Positions 46,101-54,064 of a stretch of DNA of 64,000 nt are shown here, piece after piece. The stretch covers positions 2,046,001 through 2,110,000 of the forward strand of contig NZ_JAFLRG010000002.1 of assembly GCF_017315725.1 (NCBI RefSeq), read 5' to 3'. Position numbers and translations under genes: made by a program. Position 1 is the first letter of the stretch; every line of letters begins with the position of its first letter. The notes under the pieces are model-generated. The model ran no database searches, was not told where the DNA came from, and saw only the letters and a list, made by a program, of their open reading frames with translations. The DNA is from Trinickia acidisoli (GTDB taxonomy: Bacteria; Pseudomonadota; Gammaproteobacteria; Burkholderiales; Burkholderiaceae).

Positions 46101-46338
46101 CGTGCCGCTCGTGTTCTCGAGCGGTGGCGGGGCCGAGAGCCGTCATTCGATCGGCACGGGCGTATTCGGCGGTGTGATCGCCGCGACGGCGCTTGGGCTC
46201 GTGTTCACGCCGGTCGCGTTCTACATCGTCATGCGTGCGACGCAGCGGCGGCGCCCATCGTCCGGATCGAAGCCAATGGGCGGCGCTGAAGATGCAACGG
46301 GAGAACGCGTGCCCGATCCGGAAACGGAGCCCTCATGA
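43171..46338 (+). CDS. HAE1-type RND efflux pump (inner-membrane component)
   Basis: 1055 residues. MPSFFIDRPVFAWIVALAIIVAG is the standard RND N-terminus. The proton-relay residues are present in LAIGILVDDAIVVVENIE (Asp-Asp, about residues 400-410) and VIGLAGKNAILIVQFARDA (Lys). It would be an AcrB-like trimer, normally working with a membrane-fusion adaptor and an outer-membrane channel. Neither is in this operon; the nearest adaptor (49577) belongs to an ABC system 3.2 kb downstream. The start at 43171 begins at the recognisable N-terminus, with no strong ribosome site. Confidence 0.93.
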   Translation: MPSFFIDRPVFAWIVALAIIVAGVLALPTLPVAQYPRLAPPRVIISAQYPGASAEEVDSNVASLIEQSLDGADGLQYYETTSDALGELEIDVTFAPGTNPDLAMVDVQNRMKQIEPRLPQAVVQQGISVFKAANTFLMLVTLVSTDGRRDSTALSDYLNRYLLRELKRTPGVGSAQLWDADRAMRIWLDPMKLREYELSPSEVTGAIQAQNATVTAGAIGDAPAVDGQAITASVSVRGQLHSPQEFAAIVLKALPDGSVVRLGDVARVELGADSYTFWSRLNGKTAATVGIQLGPLGNALETSNAIRQRIAELSKTLPPGIAVEIPYDGAHFVKIAISEVVLTLVEAIVLVFCVMWLFLRDLRYTLVPTVVIPVALMGAFVSMHLFGLSINVFTLFGLVLAIGILVDDAIVVVENIERIMRDEGLSPREATRKAMAQIGGAIVGVTAVLTAVFVPMAFFTGGVGGIYRQFSIAMIAAILVSAFMALSLAPALCANLLKAPAHDAQGGKGLADRFLARFERASDGYRGVVEKLLRCPKRVFAVHLALIGAGVLMYVSLPGGFLPTEDQGQLQVMVQLPPGASQQRTYAVVRQVEDILHRQSAILNVTTVIGWSFAGSGQNVGMAFVELKDWSKRDVGALALRDTLNASFAKIRDGEVIAQLPPSVPGLGHAEGFTFHLENRGGMSRADFDAARERLLELAKKSPVLADVHSETLPDAPRVVLDIDRSKAYAMNVSFDTIQDVLVNTFGTSYIDDYPAGGRMLRVLVAADSPARMTDADLLQLSARNMLGKMVPFSAFASLKWSRGPIMLARYNGYPSLDVTGRAADGYSSGAAMAEMERLAAQLPPGTSYDWADAALAETQAARQTPLLIGLSLLAVFMALAALYESWTIPLSVLIVVPLGMIGAVAAMLLRGLPNDIYFKIGLVTVIGLAGKNAILIVQFARDAQARGVRLVDSIVQACAMRFRPIVMTSAAFLLGVVPLVFSSGGGAESRHSIGTGVFGGVIAATALGLVFTPVAFYIVMRATQRRRPSSGSKPMGGAEDATGERVPDPETEPS

Positions 46339-46949
46339 AGGACAGCATGAGACGGCACCGGAGGACATACGAACGCGGCGCGTGGCTCGACGACGAACGT
46401 CCGAGTTCGACCGTGCTCGGCTCCAAGATTCGATCCCTGCGTCAGCGTTTATTGCTGACACTCGACGAAGTAGCCACGAATGCCGGCATCTCCACGCCGT
46501 TTCTTTCGCAGGTCGAACGCGGATTGGCGCGGCCCTCGGTGATCACGTTGATGGCGATCGCGCGCGTGCTCGGCGTGAAGATCCAATACCTGCTCGATGC
46601 GCCGCGCGAGGAGCGCTACGTCGCGCGCGGCGATCACTTGACCTTCTTCGGGTTTGCCGATGCCGACAATCGCTTCGCACGCCTGACCCAGGTAACCGAG
46701 GGCGGCCTGATGGAAGCGTTGCTCGTGCGCATCCCCGCGGGGCAGAAACTCGACGAGATCACGGCGCGCGCCGGCGAGCAGTTCTGGTACGTCCTGTCCG
46801 GCACCGTGACGCTGACGCTCGAAGGCAAGATTTATGTCTTTCGCGAGGGCGATTCGGCGCACTACGATTCGACCGACGCGCACCATTGGGAGAACACGGG
46901 CGAGCGCGAGGCATTGCTGATGTGGGTCGGTACGCCGAATTTGCTATAG
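46335..46949 (+). CDS. XRE-family regulator with C-terminal cupin (second copy)
   Basis: 204 residues. The HTH reads LGSKIRSLRQRLLLTLDEVATNAGISTPFLSQVERG and the cupin contains RAGEQFWYVLSGTVTL and FREGDSAHYDST. It is a close paralogue of the regulator at 26834, with a longer and more basic N-terminus. The ATG overlaps the RND stop (ATGA), so it is co-expressed with the pump and probably controls it or the whole locus. GDSAHY and VGTPNLL/VGTPRLF blocks are shared by the two copies. Roughly half of the aligned positions look identical by eye. Confidence 0.88.
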   Translation: MKDSMRRHRRTYERGAWLDDERPSSTVLGSKIRSLRQRLLLTLDEVATNAGISTPFLSQVERGLARPSVITLMAIARVLGVKIQYLLDAPREERYVARGDHLTFFGFADADNRFARLTQVTEGGLMEALLVRIPAGQKLDEITARAGEQFWYVLSGTVTLTLEGKIYVFREGDSAHYDSTDAHHWENTGEREALLMWVGTPNLL

Positions 46950-47023
46950 CGTGCCGCGGCAGCGCGTTCGCTACGCCGCCCGGGCTTGCGCTGTTTCGTA
47001 GGTTTCGACCCCGGCCGGAGCGC

Positions 47024-47542
47024 TCATTCCAATGTGGGTGACGCGCTGCCGCGTGTCTTGGCCTGCGTCGCGCGCAGCAGCACGTTGATCGACCGGCCGA
47101 GCGGCATGCCGGCAAGCGCCCCCCAGGCTACGAACGAAAGAATTTCGAAAGCATGCGTCGCACTCCACGGCGTGTGCACGGCGAGTGCATAGTGCTGCGC
47201 GAAGTCGACGAAGAACGAAAGCAGCAGCGTGACGAGCAGGCTCGGATCGCCGGGCAGAAGAACCTTGAATCCCGTATCGGTAGTGTGGAACTGCAGGCGC
47301 CAGCGGCTCGCTTGCAACCAGCCGAGGCCGGCGCCGAGGATGAATGCGACGAGCGCCGCCGCTTGTGCCGGCACACTTGCATCGGGAAAGAGGCGATTGA
47401 GGCTCGAGGCGCCCAGTGCGACGAACATGAGCGGAAAGACGAGCGCGCGCTCGGGGCGCACAGTGCGCGGAAAGCAGCGCCGCACACCTAGATAAACGAG
47501 CACGCAGAACAAGACATAGACGTACGTCGGAATGTAATGCAT
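47024..47542 (-). CDS. Small multi-pass membrane protein, family not recognised
   Basis: 172 residues with about four to five hydrophobic segments: IPTYVYVLFCVLVYLGVRRCF, ALVFPLMFVALGASSLN, AAALVAFILGAGLGWLQ and LLVTLLLSFFVDFAQHYA. The end is polar (LLRATQAKTRGSASPTLE). No motif identifies a function. It is convergent with the regulator at 46335 and divergent from the efflux operon. It resembles the uncharacterised DUF6622 group only in design. Confidence 0.7.
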   Translation of the reverse strand: MHYIPTYVYVLFCVLVYLGVRRCFPRTVRPERALVFPLMFVALGASSLNRLFPDASVPAQAAALVAFILGAGLGWLQASRWRLQFHTTDTGFKVLLPGDPSLLVTLLLSFFVDFAQHYALAVHTPWSATHAFEILSFVAWGALAGMPLGRSINVLLRATQAKTRGSASPTLE

Positions 47543-47985
47543 GGCGAATCGCTCCTTCTTTTATGACGCATATGTGATGCGATACCTTTGCCCAAGCGGC
47601 AAGCTTCAGGATATTTGCATACGGAAACGCTATGCGCGGCATACGACGAATCGCATTCTGCGGCGACCAACGGTGTTTGGCGGCGACGAGCCGGTCGATG
47701 CGGCGAGAGGGTGCATCGGGTTAGCCCACTAAACCTCGTAGCGAACGACGTTCGCGGCGTCACGCGAGCCGTGCGCGCTTCGATGCGTAGCGGCCGAGCG
47801 CGATCCGAAGCTTTAATGCACGCGTGCGCATCGATTGCGGAATGCGACTATCGTTAGCGGAAAGCGGGCGCTATACTCTGTGCCGCATTTGATTGTCCTG
47901 ATTGTTTCGATTGCACGATAGCCAGCTTCATCGTTCCTCCGCTGACGAATCGGGGGATTTATGTCGAACCGCCCCCATTCCGAAT
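47543..47985 (+). promoter_or_regulatory. Intergenic region before the efflux operon
   Basis: About 440 bases with no convincing gene. It holds the ribosome site and promoter of the minus-strand membrane protein on one side and, on the other, a TATACT box (47872-47877) that could be a -10 for the outer-membrane-factor gene. A 22-codon ORF with GGGGGA upstream starts at 47961 and runs into the next gene. Confidence 0.4.
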
Positions 47986-48029
47986 ATGGAAAAGAACGAG
48001 CGTGGCCAACTGCGCCGATTGATGCCTGA
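47961..48029 (+). CDS. 22-residue upstream ORF overlapping the efflux gene start
   Basis: ATG at 47961 follows GGGGGA (47952-47957) and encodes MSNRPHSEYGKERAWPTAPIDA before TGA at 48027-48029. The stop overlaps the in-frame ATG at 48022 of the outer-membrane-factor gene, which itself lacks a good ribosome site. Translational coupling through this short frame is plausible but unproven. Confidence 0.3.
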   Translation: MSNRPHSEYGKERAWPTAPIDA

Positions 48030-49521
48030 GCGCGGACCGAGTGCGTCGTGGCTCGGCATTGCCGCATCGATCGCATCGTGTGCGGTCGCGCTTGCATGCG
48101 GCGGCTGTGCCGTCGGCCCCGATTTCAAAGCGCCCGCCGCGCCCGAGGCGAAAAGCGTCACGCGCGAGCCGTTGCCCGTGCAAACGCAGGCCACGCCCAT
48201 TGCCGGCGGTGAGGCGCAGCATTTCGATCCTGCCGCCGCACTGCCGTCCAAGTGGTGGACGGCATACGGATCGCCACAACTCGATCGGCTCGTGTCCGAG
48301 GCGTTTGCCAATAGTCCGACGATCGCTTCGGCGCAAGCGGCATTACGCATCGCTCAAGAGCAAGTGAACGCGCAACGCGGCGCGCTGTATCCGTCGCTCA
48401 GCGGCAGTGCGGGTGCCACGCGAGAAAAGCTGAACGGCGCCTCCGAAGGTTTCCCGCAGGCCGGCAATTTTCTGTTCACGCTTTACAACGCCTCGGTGAG
48501 CTTGTCATACGATTTCGACGTGTTCGGCGGTGTGCGGCGCGGCATCGAGGCGCAAGAAGCCGGACGCGATGCGCAGCGCGAGGAGTTGCAGGCGACGTAT
48601 CAAACGCTCGCGGCCAATGTCGTGACGACGGCCGTGCTCGAAGCGTCGCTGCGCGCGCAACTCGATGCAACGCGCGATCTCGTTGCCTCGGCGCAACATG
48701 AAGTCGATCTCAGTCGGCAGGAGTTCGAGCTAGGCGGTGCGGCGCGTTCCGATGTGCTGTCGGCCGAATCGAATTTGGCTTCGGTGCAGGCGACGTTGCC
48801 GCCATTGCGGCAGCAGCTCTCGGCGGCGCGCAGCCAACTCGCCGTGTACCTCGGCAAGGCGCCGAGCGAGTATGACGCTACCGCATTCGATCTCGCTTCG
48901 CTGCAATTGCCGCTCGATATTCCGTTGATGGTGCCGTCCGAGATCGTGCGTCAGCGGCCCGACATCCGGCGCGCGCAAGCGCAGCTCCATCAAGCGAGCG
49001 CGCAAATCGGCGTCGCCACGGCAAACATGTTGCCGCAGATCGGCATCACGGGAAATTTCGGCGATTCGGCTGCGTCGATCCGATCGATTTTCACGAGCAA
49101 CGTGTTTTCGCTGGCCGGCAACGTCACGCAGCCGCTGTTTCAGGGCGGAACGTTGAACGCGAAACGGCGTGCCGCCGTTGACGCTTACGATCAATCGCTC
49201 GCGCAGTATCGGCAGACCGTTTTGCTGGCGTTCAAAAATGTTTCCGATTCACTGCGCGCACTCGATGCCGACGCGCAAACGCTGGCCGCGCAATACCATG
49301 CGCAAACGGCGGCGGCCGACAGCTTGAATCTGATTCAGCAGCGTTTCGGCATGGGCGGCGCGAATCACCTCGAATTGCTCGTCGCGCAGCAACAGTATCA
49401 ACGCGCGCGCATTGCCTACGTGCAAGCGTTGGCTGCTCGCTATCAAGATACCGCTGCGCTGTTTCTCGCATTGGGCGGCGATTGGAAGCAGTTAGGCGAA
49501 GGCAAATCGATCACGCAGTAG
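47986..49521 (+). CDS. NodT-type outer-membrane efflux lipoprotein
   Basis: 511 residues from the ATG at 47986; ATGs at 47902 and 48022 are alternatives, and 48022 gives the cleanest lipoprotein signal. The signal ends in a Cys-rich segment (LACGGCAVGPDF) in which the second Cys, before AVGPDF, is the likely lipidated residue. TolC-family repeats follow: SPTIASAQAALRIAQEQV, LSYDFDVFGGVRRG, IRRAQAQLHQASAQIGVA and NLFQGG-like QPLFQGGTLNAKRRAA. It should be the outer-membrane channel of the ABC efflux genes that follow. Confidence 0.9.
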   Translation: MEKNERGQLRRLMPERGPSASWLGIAASIASCAVALACGGCAVGPDFKAPAAPEAKSVTREPLPVQTQATPIAGGEAQHFDPAAALPSKWWTAYGSPQLDRLVSEAFANSPTIASAQAALRIAQEQVNAQRGALYPSLSGSAGATREKLNGASEGFPQAGNFLFTLYNASVSLSYDFDVFGGVRRGIEAQEAGRDAQREELQATYQTLAANVVTTAVLEASLRAQLDATRDLVASAQHEVDLSRQEFELGGAARSDVLSAESNLASVQATLPPLRQQLSAARSQLAVYLGKAPSEYDATAFDLASLQLPLDIPLMVPSEIVRQRPDIRRAQAQLHQASAQIGVATANMLPQIGITGNFGDSAASIRSIFTSNVFSLAGNVTQPLFQGGTLNAKRRAAVDAYDQSLAQYRQTVLLAFKNVSDSLRALDADAQTLAAQYHAQTAAADSLNLIQQRFGMGGANHLELLVAQQQYQRARIAYVQALAARYQDTAALFLALGGDWKQLGEGKSITQ

Positions 49522-49576
49522 CCATCGCAGGGAAGCGGTGGCGCGCTTATCCATTTACACCGCGGAAATCCAGTAC

Positions 49577-50830
49577 ATGACGGACAAATCGGAGTTGTTG
49601 CGGCAGTTGCGGATCGATCGCGAGGACCGGCCTGCGCATACGGCGCCTTCGCGGCGCTGGTGGTGGCTGGCGGGGCTGCTCGTCCTTTTGATCGCAATCG
49701 CGGCCGGGCTGTTCTTTGGGTTGCATGCCGCGGTGCCGGCGGTGCAAGCAGTGGTGGCGCGGCCGGTGGCGACGGGAGCCGGTCCTGAGAGCGGGACGTC
49801 GATTCTCGATGCTTCGGGCTATGTCGTTGCGCGTCGTCAAGCGACGGTATCGGCGAAGATCACCGGCAAGCTCGATCAGTTGTTCATCGAGGAAGGCGTG
49901 CACGTCAAAGAGGGCGACATTGTCGCGAAGCTCGACGATCGCAACGCAACGGCCGCGCTGCTGCAAGCGAAAGCGGCCGTGACGCAGGCCGAAGGCACGC
50001 TCGCCCAGGCGATGTCGGCCGCGGCCGACATCGCGCCGATCTACGAGCGCGATCGCAAGATGGCCGCCGCCGGTGTCATCAGCACGACTGCGCTCGAGCA
50101 GAGCAAGGCGAACTACGACGAGAAACAAACGGACGTCACCGTCGAGCAAGGCAATTTGGCCGTGCGGCGCGCGGCGCTCGAAGTCGCGCAGCGCGATCTC
50201 GACGATACGATCGTGCGCGCGCCGTTCACGGGTGTCGTGACGAGCAAGAACGCGCAGCCGGGCGAAATCGTATCGCCGCTGTCCGCAGGCGGTGGCTTTA
50301 CGCGCAGCGGTATTTGCACACTCGTCGACATGGATTCGCTCGAAGTCGAAGTGGACGTCAGCGAAAACTTCATCAGCCGCGTGCAAGCAGGCGAGGACGC
50401 CACGCTCAAGCTCAACGCGTATCCTGATTGGGCGATCCCGGCCTACGTCATCGCGGTCGTGCCGACGGCCGATCGCAGCAAGGCAACGGTGAAAGTGCGC
50501 GTGGGCTTCAAGTCGCGCGATCCGCGCATCTTGCCCGAGATGGGCGCGCGCGTATCGTTTCTGAGCCGTCCGCAAAAAGGGGCGAACGGCGCTGCGAGCG
50601 CCGGCAGCGTTACGCTGCCGCTGAACGCGGTGCAAGCGAGCGACGGCGCGGCGATGGGCGTCGTCTACGTGTTGCACGACGATACCGTCGAGCGGCGCGA
50701 GGTCAAGCTCGGCGTGCGCAGCGCCGATGCGCAAACGGTGATAGCCGGGCTATCGGCAGGAGAGCGCGTAGCCGTCGGCGATTTCACGAAGCTATCCGAC
50801 GGTGCGCACGTGAAGGTCGTCGATCGGTAA
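49577..50830 (+). CDS. Periplasmic adaptor (membrane-fusion protein) of an efflux system
   Basis: 417 residues from the ATG at 49577; a frame back to 49538 has no ribosome site. One N-terminal membrane anchor (WWLAGLLVLLIAIAAGLFFGL) precedes the barrel-sandwich motif SGYVVARRQATVSAKITGKL, a coiled-coil hairpin and RAPFTGVVTSKNAQPGEIV. This is the HlyD/MacA design. It lies between the outer-membrane factor and an ABC ATPase, so it links the ABC transporter to the channel. It could also serve the adaptor-less RND pump at 43171, but there is no direct sign of this. Confidence 0.9.
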   Translation: MTDKSELLRQLRIDREDRPAHTAPSRRWWWLAGLLVLLIAIAAGLFFGLHAAVPAVQAVVARPVATGAGPESGTSILDASGYVVARRQATVSAKITGKLDQLFIEEGVHVKEGDIVAKLDDRNATAALLQAKAAVTQAEGTLAQAMSAAADIAPIYERDRKMAAAGVISTTALEQSKANYDEKQTDVTVEQGNLAVRRAALEVAQRDLDDTIVRAPFTGVVTSKNAQPGEIVSPLSAGGGFTRSGICTLVDMDSLEVEVDVSENFISRVQAGEDATLKLNAYPDWAIPAYVIAVVPTADRSKATVKVRVGFKSRDPRILPEMGARVSFLSRPQKGANGAASAGSVTLPLNAVQASDGAAMGVVYVLHDDTVERREVKLGVRSADAQTVIAGLSAGERVAVGDFTKLSDGAHVKVVDR

Positions 50831-50881
50831 GCCGCCGGCCATGATCGAACCGGAATCGAGATTGAACGAGGAGCGAAGCAA

Positions 50882-51577
50882 ATGACTGCGATGGTGTTTC
50901 TGAAGAACGTCGTGAAGACGTACACGCGAGGCAAGCAAACGGTCGAAGTGCTTCATCGTCTCGACCTGCAAGTGGCCGATGGCGATTTCGTCGCACTCAT
51001 GGGGCCGTCGGGATCGGGCAAGACCACGGTGCTCAATCTGATCGGCGGCATCGATCATCCGACGAGCGGCGAGATCGTCGTGGCCGGCGAGCGGATCGAT
51101 CAATTGAAGGGCGGTGCTCTTGCGCGCTGGCGGTCGAACAACGTCGGCTTCGTGTTTCAGTTCTACAACTTGATGCCGATGCTCAGCGCCGAGCGCAACG
51201 TCGAGTTGCCTTTGCTGCTGACCTCGCTCGGCAAGAGCGAGCGTATGAAGCGCGTGCACGCGGCGCTCACGATCGTCGGTCTCGAAGATCGCGCCAAGCA
51301 CAAGCCGTCCGAGCTTTCCGGCGGCCAAGCACAGCGCGTGGCGATCGCGCGCGCGCTCGTGTCCGATCCTAAGCTGCTCGTTTGCGACGAACCGACGGGC
51401 GATCTCGACCGCGCCACGGCCGACGAGATCTTGCACTTGCTGCAAGTGCTCAATCGCGAACACGGCAAGACGATCATCATGGTGACGCACGATCAGAAGG
51501 CAGCCGATTACGCGACGCATACGCTGCATCTCGACAAGGGGCAGTTCGTTCAAGAGCGGCAAAAGACCGAGGCCTGA
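50882..51577 (+). CDS. ABC ATPase of MacB/LolD type
   Basis: 231 residues. Walker A is GPSGSGKTT, the signature is LSGGQAQRVAIA and Walker B is LLVCDEPTGDLD, with the MacB/LolD phrase WRSNNVGFVFQFYNLMPMLSAERNVELPL. It powers the two FtsX-type permeases that follow within five bases. GAGGAG precedes the ATG. Confidence 0.93.
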   Translation: MTAMVFLKNVVKTYTRGKQTVEVLHRLDLQVADGDFVALMGPSGSGKTTVLNLIGGIDHPTSGEIVVAGERIDQLKGGALARWRSNNVGFVFQFYNLMPMLSAERNVELPLLLTSLGKSERMKRVHAALTIVGLEDRAKHKPSELSGGQAQRVAIARALVSDPKLLVCDEPTGDLDRATADEILHLLQVLNREHGKTIIMVTHDQKAADYATHTLHLDKGQFVQERQKTEA

Positions 51578-51581
51578 TGCG

Positions 51582-52727
51582 ATGAAATTCATTCCGCTGA
51601 TATGGGCGATGCTCTGGCGCAAGAAGGTGCGCACGTCGCTGACCCTGCTCTCGATCCTGATCGCGTTCTTGCTGTTCGGCATGTTGCAAGGCGTGAATGC
51701 CGCGTTTCAGCAAACGGTCGACAACTCCAACGTGAACCGTCTGATCGTGACGAACAAGATCTCGATCACGGAGAGCCTGCCCTACGCTTACCTGCAGCAG
51801 CTCGCGGCTTTGCCGGGGGTGGAGCGCGTATCGCACGAATCGTGGTTCGGGCCTTATTACCAGGACCCGAAGAACTTCATTGCCGCCTTCCCGGTCGAGC
51901 CTGAACTCGAGTTTCCCGCCCACCCCGAGTTTCAGATTCCTCAGGACCAATTGACGGCGCTCGAGCACACACGCGACGGCGCCATTATCGGCGCCGGCCT
52001 GGCGAAGAAATACGGCTGGAAGATCGGCGATCACATTCCCCTGCATTCGACGATCTGGGTGAAGGCGGCCGACGGCAATTCCGACTGGGATTTCGACATC
52101 GTCGGCATTTACCAAGATTCCGGCGATCGCTCGCGTGAAGACGCGATGTTCTTCAACTACAAGTACTTCGACGAGGCGCGTAGCTTTGCGAAGGGGACCG
52201 TCGGCTGGTACATCGTCGTGTTGAAGGACCCGTCGAAATCGGCGCAGGTGGCGCAGGAGATCGATCGGCATTTCGCCAATTCGCCCGACGAAACGAAGAC
52301 GCAAACCGAGAAGGAGTTTCAGCAGTCCTTCATGAAGCAGATCGGCGACATCAATCTGATCGTCACGTACATCTTGTTCGCCGTCTTCTTTGCATTGTTG
52401 TTCGCCGTCGGCAGTACCGTCATGCAGGCCGTGCGCGAGCAAGTGCCGGAGTTGGCCGTACTCAAGACGCTCGGCTTCAGCGATACGCGCATGCTCGTTC
52501 TCGTGCTCGTGCAATCGCTGACGCTGTGCGTGGTCGCGGCGCTGCTGGGCCTGGGGCTGGCCGACTTGCTCTTCCCGTTGCTGCGCAACACGCTCGGTGT
52601 CGTGAAAATGCCGGCGGCGGTGATCGCTGAAGGTGTGCTGATGGCTGCGCTGCTTGCCGCGGCAACAGGGATCGTTCCCGCTTGGCGTGCTAAGCGGCTC
52701 GTCATCGTGGAGGCGCTGCGCTCATGA
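51582..52727 (+). CDS. FtsX-type ABC permease (first of two)
   Basis: 381 residues. A membrane helix near the N-terminus (VRTSLTLLSILIAFLLFGMLQGV), a large MacB-like periplasmic domain and three C-terminal helices (ILFAVFFALLFAVGSTVMQAV, VLVQSLTLCVVAALLGLGLADLLF and the last near the end) make up the FtsX/MacB fold. It contains LAVLKTLGFSD, the ATPase-contact loop. It forms a pair with the next gene, as in DevC-type exporters. Confidence 0.92.
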   Translation: MKFIPLIWAMLWRKKVRTSLTLLSILIAFLLFGMLQGVNAAFQQTVDNSNVNRLIVTNKISITESLPYAYLQQLAALPGVERVSHESWFGPYYQDPKNFIAAFPVEPELEFPAHPEFQIPQDQLTALEHTRDGAIIGAGLAKKYGWKIGDHIPLHSTIWVKAADGNSDWDFDIVGIYQDSGDRSREDAMFFNYKYFDEARSFAKGTVGWYIVVLKDPSKSAQVAQEIDRHFANSPDETKTQTEKEFQQSFMKQIGDINLIVTYILFAVFFALLFAVGSTVMQAVREQVPELAVLKTLGFSDTRMLVLVLVQSLTLCVVAALLGLGLADLLFPLLRNTLGVVKMPAAVIAEGVLMAALLAAATGIVPAWRAKRLVIVEALRS

Positions 52728-53902
52728 TCAAGCAAATCGTTGCAGTTACGTCGATGAATCTGCGTAGCCTGCCGCAGCGTATCGGCACCGCGTGGGTCAT
52801 CGTGATCGGCATCGCCGTGACGGTTGCGGTGATGGTGTCGGTGCTTGCGATGGCCGCGGGTTTTCAGCGCACGCTCAAGGGCACGGCGCGCGACGATCGC
52901 GCGATCGTGCTGCGCGCGGGTTCGCAAGCGGAACTCGAAAGCACGATCGACCGCGACAACGCGCAGACGATCATGGATGCGCCGGGCGTTCGCAAGGATG
53001 AAGCGGGACGACCGATCGCCTCGGCCGACGCCGTCGTGATCGTCGCGCTGCCGCAGAAGAAGGACGGCGCCGATGCGAACGTTACGCTGCGCGGCGTAGG
53101 TGCGAATGCGATGAAGCTGCGCCCCGAGATGCATTTGATCGCGGGCCGTATGTTCCGCCCCGCGGTGCGCGAACTGATCGTCGGCAAATCGGCTCTTGCC
53201 CAGTTCAAGGGGCTCGAGATCGGCAGCCACATCGCGTTTCGCAATTCCGAATGGACGGTCGTCGGTATCTTCGAAAGCGGCGGCGATGCGCACGAGTCGG
53301 AATTGCAAGGCGACGTCGAGACCGTACTGTCGGCTTATCGCCGCAACGGTTTTCAGTCGGTCACCGTGATGCTCGATTCGGCGGCGGCGTTCGATCGCTT
53401 CAAAGCGGCTTTGACGACGGACCCAACGCTGAAAGTGAGCGTGCAACGGGAGGTCGATTATTACGCGGCGCAATCGCGCAATCTGTCGAAGCTGCTGAAT
53501 CTGCTCGCCTATTTCGTCGGCGGCATCATGGCGCTCGGCGCTTGCTTCGGTGCGCTCAATACGATGTATACAGCCGTCTCGGCGCGCACGCGTGAAATTG
53601 CGACGCTGCGGGCGATTGGCTTCAGCGGTGCGCCGATCGTCGTTTCCGTGCTCGTGGAATCGCTGTTGCTGGCGATCGTGGGCAGCGTGATCGGGTCGGC
53701 GGCCGCTTGGGTGTTCTTCAACGGGAATACCGTCAATACGCTCGGCGCAGGCTTTACGCAGGTCGTATTTCATCTGACGGTGACCGCTTCGCTGCTCGTA
53801 TCGGGCGTTTTTCTCGCGTGCACGATCGGCATGCTCGGCGGCTTGCTGCCGGCGATCCGCGCGGCGCGCCAGCCGATTGCGACGGCACTGCGCGCGAGTT
53901 GA
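52724..53902 (+). CDS. FtsX-type ABC permease (second of two)
   Basis: 392 residues, related in layout to the previous protein: N-terminal helix (TAWVIVIGIAVTVAVMVSVLAMAAGF-like), periplasmic domain, and C-terminal helices around GGIMALGACFGALNTMYTAVSARTREIATLRAIGFSG. The ATG overlaps the previous stop (ATGA). Two different permeases with one ATPase suggest a heterodimeric exporter of a lipid, peptide or drug. The sensor pair downstream may control it. Confidence 0.92.
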   Translation: MIKQIVAVTSMNLRSLPQRIGTAWVIVIGIAVTVAVMVSVLAMAAGFQRTLKGTARDDRAIVLRAGSQAELESTIDRDNAQTIMDAPGVRKDEAGRPIASADAVVIVALPQKKDGADANVTLRGVGANAMKLRPEMHLIAGRMFRPAVRELIVGKSALAQFKGLEIGSHIAFRNSEWTVVGIFESGGDAHESELQGDVETVLSAYRRNGFQSVTVMLDSAAAFDRFKAALTTDPTLKVSVQREVDYYAAQSRNLSKLLNLLAYFVGGIMALGACFGALNTMYTAVSARTREIATLRAIGFSGAPIVVSVLVESLLLAIVGSVIGSAAAWVFFNGNTVNTLGAGFTQVVFHLTVTASLLVSGVFLACTIGMLGGLLPAIRAARQPIATALRAS

Positions 53903-54064
53903 AGCAATGGCGTAGGGGCGGCTGACGTTCGTCGCCTCGTTCGACCGTTCGTCGCATGCGAGCGCTGCTCGTCGCACGTTGTGCGGACGGGGCGAAGGAC
54001 AGTGTAAAGTCGGCGCATCGTCTCTCGTCGGTTTCGTTTTTTGGCGACACCCGAATCGCACACC

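Noticed and set aside
47588..47857. 89-codon frame in the gap before the efflux operon
   Set aside because: No ATG with a ribosome site and no protein-like pattern.
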